This document shows positions 58,379 through 64,000 of a stretch of DNA of 64,000 bases, piece by piece (positions within the stretch are counted from its first letter, which is position 1; every line of letters begins with the position of its first letter). The position numbers were made by a program, and so were the translations under genes. The stretch covers positions 186,001 to 250,000 of the forward strand of contig NZ_BMZG01000001.1 in the NCBI RefSeq assembly GCF_014652675.1. The letters run 5' to 3'. A model generated the notes under the pieces. That model was not told the origin of the DNA. It saw only the letters and a list, made by a program, of their open reading frames with translations, and searched no databases. The stretch is from Formosimonas limnophila. Lineage in GTDB: Bacteria > Pseudomonadota > Gammaproteobacteria > Burkholderiales > Burkholderiaceae.

Positions 58379-58415
58379 AAAACTTGTGGGTGGACATTGT
58401 CCACCCACAAGTTTT
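58379..58415. terminator. Hairpin terminator after guaB
   Basis: A perfect 17-bp stem (AAAACTTGTGGGTGGAC and its complement, loop ATT) starting 6 bases after the guaB stop. It ends in TTTT only, so it may act as terminator or mRNA stabiliser. It resembles the GGTGGGC hairpin at 50721. Confidence 0.7.
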
Positions 58416-58457
58416 ATAGCGAGTCATTTTCAAGCCGAAGTTTAAAAACAAATCTCT

Positions 58458-59471
58458 ATGCTTAAAAAAATAATTTATTTCTTGCAGGTTTTATGCTTTA
58501 TAAGTTTCTTGAATCCTGTGTTTATAGCTAATGCAGAAGCTCCGAGTGCTTTTAATAATAACGAGATAATTGAAGAGTTACGAAAACAAAACGTACAGTT
58601 AAAAAGTGAATTTGAACTGCTGACTAAAAAAGTTAATCAGGAGTCCTCTATCACGGATAAAAGCTTTTCGAGTATCTCTAACCAACTTTCAGCCGCAAGC
58701 ACCATGCTTACATGGTTCTCTGCAATTTTAACTCTCGCATCAATTGTTTTGACTGCAACAATCGCTTGGTTAAGCAACAAAACTCAAAAGGCAGCTCAAA
58801 AAGCGATAAATGCTTTAGAGGACACTCAAAAGTTAAAAACTGATATTGATGAAAATTTGCGGGAGTTGAATTTACGCTTAATAGATGATGAAACAACGCA
58901 TTTGTTAGAGCGATTGCAAAAATACCCTCAAGATATTCTAAATATGACAAATATGCTGGCTCTTAGGAAATTGAATACAGCACATATAACAATGCTTAAA
59001 ACTGCGTATGAAAAACTTATTACTCAGCTTGAGAGATCTGAACCATGTGCAAGCACACGATCATTTTTTCTAACAGTAGCACAGCATGCACCAGTGGATT
59101 TGTTGAATGATCTAACTTGGAGGGAGTTATTTAATCGAGAGATTCGAACGGATTACATAATAGATTGTTTTTATGATGATGAACTACTTGATCTTGTTAA
59201 CAAATGTATTAAACCAGCCATAAATCAAAATAATTTTGCAGATTATCAACAAGAAATATCAGGTTTTCTGTGTTCGCTACTAAAGTCGATTGAGGACAGT
59301 ATTAATGGCATTTACATCCAAAAGATCCAATGTGAAGTCTTTGAAGATCTTATTTCTTTTCTTGGCAGCAAAATGGATAGTATCACATCTGAACTTTCAG
59401 AAAAATATGAGGCTTGGCGAAATACACAATTGGAATCGGTTGAAACAATAACTGAGAAAATAAATAGTTAA
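58458..59471 (+). CDS. Uncharacterised membrane/coiled-coil protein inserted between guaB and guaA
   Basis: I do not recognise this 337-residue protein. It has an N-terminal signal or helix (residues about 4-26, ending ANAEA), a predicted coiled coil at about 35-75 (EIIEELRKQNVQLKSEFELL), a membrane helix at about 84-105 (LTWFSAILTLASIVLTATIAW) and a further helical cytoplasmic part with a second coil. There is no enzymatic motif that I can see. It is visibly richer in A+T than guaB and guaA and uses rarer codons, consistent with transfer. It starts 85 bp after guaB and ends 26 bp before guaA, on the same strand. A role in sensing or toxin-type activity cannot be excluded. Confidence 0.7.
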   Translation: MLKKIIYFLQVLCFISFLNPVFIANAEAPSAFNNNEIIEELRKQNVQLKSEFELLTKKVNQESSITDKSFSSISNQLSAASTMLTWFSAILTLASIVLTATIAWLSNKTQKAAQKAINALEDTQKLKTDIDENLRELNLRLIDDETTHLLERLQKYPQDILNMTNMLALRKLNTAHITMLKTAYEKLITQLERSEPCASTRSFFLTVAQHAPVDLLNDLTWRELFNREIRTDYIIDCFYDDELLDLVNKCIKPAINQNNFADYQQEISGFLCSLLKSIEDSINGIYIQKIQCEVFEDLISFLGSKMDSITSELSEKYEAWRNTQLESVETITEKINS

Positions 59472-59497
59472 TTTTTTACGTATAAAGTGAATTAATC

Positions 59498-61102
59498 ATG
59501 GCCAACCAGCACGACAAAATCCTAATCCTCGACTTCGGTTCGCAAGTCACTCAACTCATTGCCCGTCGCGTGCGCGATTCGGGTGTTTTTTCTGAAATTT
59601 ATCCTTATGACGTGTCAGATGAGTTTATTCAAAGCTACGGCGCGAAAGGCGTGATTCTCTCTGGTGGACCGAATTCGGTGACCGAGGGTGATACGCCACG
59701 CGCGCCGCAGGCAGTTTTTGAGCTGGGCGTGCCTGTGTTGGGCATTTGCTACGGGATGCAGACGATGGCGCAGCAGTTGGGGGGCAAGGTTGAGACTGCT
59801 GAAGCGTTGGGCAAGCCGCGTGAGTTCGGCTTTGCGCAGATTCGCGCGCGCGGGCATACGAAGCTGTTTGATGGTATCCAAGACGCGACCAATGACGAAG
59901 GTCATGGTTTGCTCAATGTTTGGATGAGTCACGGTGACTCGGTTTCTGAGATGCCTGCTGGCTTTAAATTAATGGCTTCAACCGATAGTTGCCCGATTGC
60001 GGCGATGGCGGACGAAGAGCGTCGGTTTTATGCGGTACAGTTTCACCCCGAAGTGACGCACACGGTGCAGGGCGAGGCGATTTTGTCACGCTTTGTGAAA
60101 GACATCTGCGGCGCGAAAGCTGACTGGGTGATGGGCGATTACATCAGCGAGGCGGTGGCTAAGATTCGCGAGCAAGTCGGTACGGATGAGGTGATTCTCG
60201 GTTTGTCGGGCGGTGTGGATTCGTCTGTGGCGGCGGCGTTGATTCATCGTGCGATTGGCGATCAGCTCACGTGCGTGTTTGTTGACCATGGTTTGTTGCG
60301 CTTGAATGAGGGCGACATGGTGATGGAAATGTTCGCTGGTAACCTCGGTGTGAAAGTGATTCGCGTTGATGCGACAGACCAATTCATGGGCAAACTCGCA
60401 GGTGTGAGCGACCCTGAAGCGAAACGAAAAATCATCGGCGGCGAGTTTATTGAAGTGTTTGATGCTGAATCCGCGAAACTGACCAATGCCAAATGGCTCG
60501 CGCAAGGGACGATTTACCCTGATGTCATCGAGTCGGCAGGCAAGGGCAAAAAAACCGCGCACACGATTAAATCACATCACAACGTCGGTGGTTTGCCTGA
60601 GCACATGAAGCTCAAACTGCTTGAGCCATTGCGCGAATTATTTAAAGACGAAGTGCGTAAACTCGGTGTTGAGCTGGGCTTGCCGCGTGAGATGGTTTAT
60701 CGCCATCCGTTCCCTGGCCCCGGTTTGGGCGTGCGGATTTTGGGCGAGGTGAAAAAAGACTATGCGGATTTATTGCGTCGCGCCGATGCGATTTTCATTG
60801 AAGAATTGCGCAAAACGGTGGATGAGCAAACGGGCAAAAACTGGTACGACTTGACCAGCCAAGCATTTGCGGTGTTTTTGCCCGTCAAGTCGGTCGGCGT
60901 GATGGGTGATGGTCGTACGTATGAGTACGTTGTCGCGCTGCGCGCGGTACAGACGCAAGACTTCATGACCGCGTATTGGGCTCATTTGCCTTATGAATTG
61001 CTCGGCACGGTCAGCAACCGCATCATCAACGAAGTACGCGGCATCAACCGTGTGGTTTATGATGTGTCGGGCAAGCCGCCAGCGACGATTGAGTGGGAGT
61101 AA
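59498..61102 (+). CDS. guaA: GMP synthase (glutamine-hydrolysing)
   Basis: GuaA aminates XMP to GMP. The 534-residue protein has the class-I amidotransferase domain with the nucleophile in [20 protein letters not shown] near 80 and [10 protein letters not shown] near 180, then the ATP pyrophosphatase loop [20 protein letters not shown] near 230 and the C-terminal dimerisation domain ending TIEWE. It should be expressed with guaB, but a terminator-like hairpin and a foreign-looking gene separate them, so it may have its own promoter, possibly within the inserted gene. Confidence 0.97.
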   Translation: MANQHDKILILDFGSQVTQLIARRVRDSGVFSEIYPYDVSDEFIQSYGAKGVILSGGPNSVTEGDTPRAPQAVFELGVPVLGICYGMQTMAQQLGGKVETAEALGKPREFGFAQIRARGHTKLFDGIQDATNDEGHGLLNVWMSHGDSVSEMPAGFKLMASTDSCPIAAMADEERRFYAVQFHPEVTHTVQGEAILSRFVKDICGAKADWVMGDYISEAVAKIREQVGTDEVILGLSGGVDSSVAAALIHRAIGDQLTCVFVDHGLLRLNEGDMVMEMFAGNLGVKVIRVDATDQFMGKLAGVSDPEAKRKIIGGEFIEVFDAESAKLTNAKWLAQGTIYPDVIESAGKGKKTAHTIKSHHNVGGLPEHMKLKLLEPLRELFKDEVRKLGVELGLPREMVYRHPFPGPGLGVRILGEVKKDYADLLRRADAIFIEELRKTVDEQTGKNWYDLTSQAFAVFLPVKSVGVMGDGRTYEYVVALRAVQTQDFMTAYWAHLPYELLGTVSNRIINEVRGINRVVYDVSGKPPATIEWE

Positions 61103-61136
61103 GCGTCATTCATGCGCAGATTCGTTGGGGGATGAA

Positions 61137-61850
61137 ATGAAGAAGTTATTTTTTCTACTGCCGCTCATTGTCGGTGTTTCTTCAAGCCCTGCCAATGAGT
61201 TGAGCTGCGGCGCTCAGACTCCCATTGATTCTTGGTGTCGCATTGATTTGGCGCAGTTGCGCCCCACCCAACCTGCTGTGGGGATGATTCAGGTGATGCA
61301 GGATACTGAACACCTCAAAAAATACACACCCAAAAAATTAGAAAAATACGTTCGTAAAAAAGTCATTCTGGTGGTGGTGGCGGATTTTGGCGCGGCAGCG
61401 CCTGCGCAATTTTATTTGGTCGATAGACATCACCTCAGTTATGCGTTGAGCCGTTTGGGCGTGTCTGAGGTGAGTGTGAGGGTGGTTGGCCGATTGGATG
61501 GCCGAAATCCTTCAGAGTTTTGGCAAAAGATGACTCAGAATCATTGGGTTTGGTTAAAAAATCAAAAAGGACAAGCCATTTCTCCCGACTCGTTACCCAC
61601 AAGGTTGTCTGACTTACAGGACAATCCCTATCGGACATTGGCTGGGATGCTCGAAGATGATGGTTATTTTAATAAAAATACCCATCAATATTTTGTTGAG
61701 TTTGTTTGGGGGCAGTGGCTTGGTGAGCAGATGCATTGGCAAAATATCGATAAAAACAACATTGACCAAGCATTAAAAGACGCAAAAAAACTGGCTTGCT
61801 CAGCGCAAGCCAGTCATTTACCTGGATATGGCAGCAGTCAATGCGATTGA
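61137..61850 (+). CDS. Exported ParB-like nuclease-fold protein (ParBc_2 type)
   Basis: The 237-residue protein matches the ParB-like family PF08857 by its LRPTQPAVGM segment (41-50), a VLVV-type strand followed by YLVDRHHLSYAL (D96-R97-H98-H99), FWQKM near 128 and the C-terminal NPYRTLAGMLEDDGYF and FVEFVWGQWL motifs. It begins with a cleavable-looking signal peptide (KKLFFLLPLIVGVSSSPANE), so it should reach the periplasm or beyond. ParB-fold proteins can act as nucleases or CTPases; that activity has not been shown for this branch as far as I know. GGGGGATG lies before the ATG at 61137. It overlaps the end of the convergent tannase gene by 13 bp. Confidence 0.82.
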   Translation: MKKLFFLLPLIVGVSSSPANELSCGAQTPIDSWCRIDLAQLRPTQPAVGMIQVMQDTEHLKKYTPKKLEKYVRKKVILVVVADFGAAAPAQFYLVDRHHLSYALSRLGVSEVSVRVVGRLDGRNPSEFWQKMTQNHWVWLKNQKGQAISPDSLPTRLSDLQDNPYRTLAGMLEDDGYFNKNTHQYFVEFVWGQWLGEQMHWQNIDKNNIDQALKDAKKLACSAQASHLPGYGSSQCD

Positions 61851-63334
61851 CTGATCTGGTCTATCCAAGCGAATAATTCATCTAAATCATAATCACCACT
61901 GTGTGGCACATTCCACGGCAGGGCGTAATCAACGTTTTTGCCTTGATTCTTGAGTGTTGTGGCGAGTATGGCAGAAATTGCCAAAGACGTGTCTCGATCG
62001 GTTGTGCCGTGGCGGATGCGCCAGTTCTTGGTCGTGATTGATTGTGCCGCACCGATATAACTCATGGGATTCATGAGTTTGACGATGGCTGGATCGGCAG
62101 ATGTGCCGTTGACACGGCTGTTTGCTTGGCCAAATGCGGTAAAGTGCTGAGCCTTGATTGTGCTTGTGCCAAATAAATCATTCTCACCGCTGGAGAGATC
62201 CAGCGCGTCGAATGCAGGCGGTGTTTTCAAGCGAGTGATGGTTTTGACGTATTGGTCAAAGTCAACGCTCACAACTTGCCCATTGTGGATGGTCAACCAC
62301 GGTGTGTTGGATAAATCCGTGCCTTTGTTCAATGCTTTTTGTGCCGAGCTCATGAGCAGGGATGTGATGTGTTCTTTGAATGTGCCATTTCCAGCGGCAT
62401 TCAGTGTGAGCAACTCGCCTTTTTCATCGCGAAGTTTTAAGCCATTAAGATAGCCTGGAAATCGGGTTTTGAGGTCTTTGGCGGTTTTGATTTCAGCCAC
62501 AGTGAGTGTGCCAGCGACTTCTTTTCGCTCCATGCGAAAATCAATCATATTGCCCATCATCATTTTTTTATACGCTGTCACACCAGCGAATTGCCACTCA
62601 TAAGCGGCATCCGTATTTTCTAAATTCGTGATGGGGCAGTAGGCCGATACCGCAAAAATATCGTCACGGGCGTTCGCCGCTCCCAGTGCTTTGAGAGCTG
62701 GCTCGTAGTCTGAGTGATTGCCACTGGCACCGAGTAGCGCTGACATCGCACCACCCGCACTGGTACCATTGGAGATGATTTTCTCTGCATTACCCGGCAT
62801 CGCGGCGTCATTGTGGCGAAGGTAGCGCACGGCGGCTTTTAAATCGACAATCGCGGCGGGTGCTTTACCCGTGTATTGGCCGTCTGTATTTTGGGTGGTA
62901 CGACCACGTGCACCAGGTGCTGCGACCACATAGCCGTGAGCCAAAGCGTAGGCCACAGTGCTCGTTTTTCCTGCTTTGGGGCCTTTGAGGCTTGGGGTTG
63001 CTGTCGCTGGTTCGGCGGGCATGTAACCACCGATGCTGTTGGGTAAAAATATCGGCGCGTTTTGGGCATTGTATGAGCCGATCTGTCCGTTTGCGAAATA
63101 GGCTTCGGGGATGTAGATGTTCATTTGTTGGTACTGAGTATCAACGGGATTTTTCACATAAACGATGTGCTCATACGCGCGGTATTTGATTTCTTGGCCG
63201 TTGACTTGGATAATTTGGCTGGTGTATTGGTTGGCATTAAAGGTTAAATCGTTCTTGTTGACCACTGTATCTGCTTGTGCGATAAGAGGCAGTGTGATTA
63301 AACTGAGACTGGCTAACTGATTGAATAACTGCAT
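61838..63334 (-). CDS. Tannase-like esterase (subtype B), exported
   Basis: A 498-residue alpha/beta hydrolase with a signal peptide (cleavage after AQA, residue 21). It follows the subtype B tannases such as that of Lactobacillus plantarum: nucleophile Ser192 in NGTSAGGAMSALLGASGN, Asp446 in HGTTDRD and His478 in NVPHSGDYD. The Asp-His spacing of 32 equals that of the L. plantarum enzyme (Asp419, His451). It would cleave gallate or other hydroxybenzoate esters in the periplasm. A Fur-box-like site at 63380-63398 lies 46 bases upstream of the start, which suggests iron control. It overlaps the convergent ParB-like gene by 13 bp. Confidence 0.88.
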   Translation of the reverse strand: MQLFNQLASLSLITLPLIAQADTVVNKNDLTFNANQYTSQIIQVNGQEIKYRAYEHIVYVKNPVDTQYQQMNIYIPEAYFANGQIGSYNAQNAPIFLPNSIGGYMPAEPATATPSLKGPKAGKTSTVAYALAHGYVVAAPGARGRTTQNTDGQYTGKAPAAIVDLKAAVRYLRHNDAAMPGNAEKIISNGTSAGGAMSALLGASGNHSDYEPALKALGAANARDDIFAVSAYCPITNLENTDAAYEWQFAGVTAYKKMMMGNMIDFRMERKEVAGTLTVAEIKTAKDLKTRFPGYLNGLKLRDEKGELLTLNAAGNGTFKEHITSLLMSSAQKALNKGTDLSNTPWLTIHNGQVVSVDFDQYVKTITRLKTPPAFDALDLSSGENDLFGTSTIKAQHFTAFGQANSRVNGTSADPAIVKLMNPMSYIGAAQSITTKNWRIRHGTTDRDTSLAISAILATTLKNQGKNVDYALPWNVPHSGDYDLDELFAWIDQISQSH

Positions 63335-63379
63335 GAAAAACTTTCTGATGGATGGTTAAATAAGCATCGATGAAGACCG

Positions 63380-63398
63380 AATGAGAATGATTATCGTC
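63380..63398 (-). promoter_or_regulatory. Fur-box-like operator before tannase gene
   Basis: AATGAGAATGATTATCGTC matches the typical Fur site pattern AATGAGAATGATTATCATT at 17 of 19 positions. It overlaps a GATAAT that may be the -10 element of the tannase promoter on the minus strand. It may also act on nothing else, since selO reads away on the same strand. Confidence 0.65.
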
Positions 63399-63451
63399 CT
63401 AAAGTATTTTTATGGACAAATCATGTTTGGAGTCCAGAACAAAACAATGGC

Positions 63452-64000
63452 CTACGAACTACAGGAAAGCATTGAACAACCTGCCTTATTGAGTGCCCAG
63501 TCAGGACGTTTGGCATACAGATGTGAGAATGTAGGGTTGTCATCGTAAGGTGTGCGTAGTGCGGCTTGCAATTCGTGTAACACACTGAGATCCCCGAGTG
63601 TCGCCGCGTCAATTGCTTGTTGCGCTAAATAATTGCGCAGAACAAAGCGTGGGTTAAACGCATTCATGCGTTGTTTGCGCATTTCGTGTGGTTCGCTTTG
63701 TTGGGCAATTCGCTGTGCGTATTGGCTGAGCCAATCTTGAACCGTGGTTCGGTGACGCTCGTTTGTTAATAACTCAGGATGATAAAAAGCAGGTGTCACG
63801 CTGTCTAAAAGCGGAACTTCTGACACATCAGCCAAGCATCGGAAAAACTCAGTGTAATCGACGTTCAGAGCCTGCATCCATGAAAACAAACCATTAATTA
63901 GGTCATCGTCGGTATCTGTCCAATCAAGTAAGCCAAGTTTGCCCGCAAGTGTTGCGTGCAATTGCTGCTCATAGACTTCATCAAATTGTGCCAAACCGTC
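63452..64000 (-). CDS. selO: Protein adenylyltransferase SelO (YdiU), C-terminal part; 5' end outside window
   Basis: Only the C-terminal 182 codons are in the window; the frame stays open to base 64000. The segment QRMNAFNPRFVLRNYLAQQAIDAATLGDLS and the terminal RPDWALNKAGCSMLSCSS tail are typical of SelO, a pseudokinase-fold enzyme that transfers AMP to protein substrates such as redox proteins. The catalytic kinase-like region is not included. The CSS-type end is the position of selenocysteine in eukaryotic SelO; here it is a standard Cys. It lies 117 bp upstream of the tannase gene on the same strand. Confidence 0.92.
   Translation of the reverse strand, partial: DGLAQFDEVYEQQLHATLAGKLGLLDWTDTDDDLINGLFSWMQALNVDYTEFFRCLADVSEVPLLDSVTPAFYHPELLTNERHRTTVQDWLSQYAQRIAQQSEPHEMRKQRMNAFNPRFVLRNYLAQQAIDAATLGDLSVLHELQAALRTPYDDNPTFSHLYAKRPDWALNKAGCSMLSCSS

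Overview
The window reads as a chromosomal segment of a betaproteobacterium, most likely of the Burkholderiales, with moderate G+C (judged by eye, not computed). Pointers are a DUF3579 protein, a PHA-granule phasin, a short-Q-loop cytochrome bd oxidase behind a GbsR-type regulator, the pairs dxs-folE2, recG-oxyR and uvrB-LMW-PTP, CreBC, and ProX-type substrate-binding lipoproteins. I saw no rRNA, tRNA, CRISPR array, prophage or insertion sequence. Most of the window is core genome, and the unusual material sits as single genes between core genes.

Layout. 0-5 kb: 3' truncated Tat-exported ProX-type lipoprotein, mfd and a DUF3579 gene, all on the minus strand. 5-9 kb: an AT-rich gene-free stretch with duplicated and palindromic motifs, then gbsR-like regulator-cydA-cydB. 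9-13 kb: dxs, folE2 and a second ProX-type lipoprotein. 13-17.3 kb: recG, a small PD-(D/E)XK-like protein, an OxyR-like LysR regulator and a convergent phasin gene. 17.7-24.1 kb: a five-gene alpha-glucoside type ABC uptake operon (binding protein, two permeases, GH13 glucosidase, ATPase). 24-27 kb: DUF3833 and DUF2878 genes and rhlE. 27-30 kb: ruvA-acyltransferase-ruvB on the minus strand, with a small HExxH membrane protein diverging from ruvA. 30.6-36 kb: rutE-like reductase, queG, tsaE, creC, creB and a thioesterase. 36-41 kb: purB, cytochrome b561, uvrB, LMW-PTP. 41-47.6 kb: bcr-like transporter, cspA, clpS, clpA, ubiA, yaaA. 47.8-54 kb: sucA, sucB, an inserted lipoprotein gene and lpdA. 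54-57 kb: dcd, an AEC transporter and an EamA transporter. 57-61.9 kb: guaB, an inserted AT-rich membrane protein gene, guaA and an exported ParB-like protein. 61.8-64 kb: a tannase-like esterase behind a Fur-box-like site and the 3' part of selO, which runs off the window.

Functionally the window covers DNA repair and recombination (mfd, recG, ruvAB, uvrB), central metabolism (2-oxoglutarate dehydrogenase complex, isoprenoid, folate, purine and ubiquinone synthesis), protein turnover (clpSA), stress (oxyR-like, yaaA, cspA, cydAB) and carbohydrate uptake with hydrolysis.

The most interesting layer is the set of co-directional single genes wedged into otherwise conserved gene pairs: an acyltransferase inside ruvAB, a lipoprotein inside sucAB-lpd, a membrane/coiled-coil protein inside guaBA, and a nuclease-like protein between recG and oxyR. 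Other points worth following are the Fur-type site in front of the tannase, the OxyR homologue without the resolving cysteine, the exported ParB-fold protein, the repeated operator-like elements before the gbsR-like gene, and a hairpin that hides a strong Shine-Dalgarno sequence before uvrB. I did not find a convincing multi-gene defence system.
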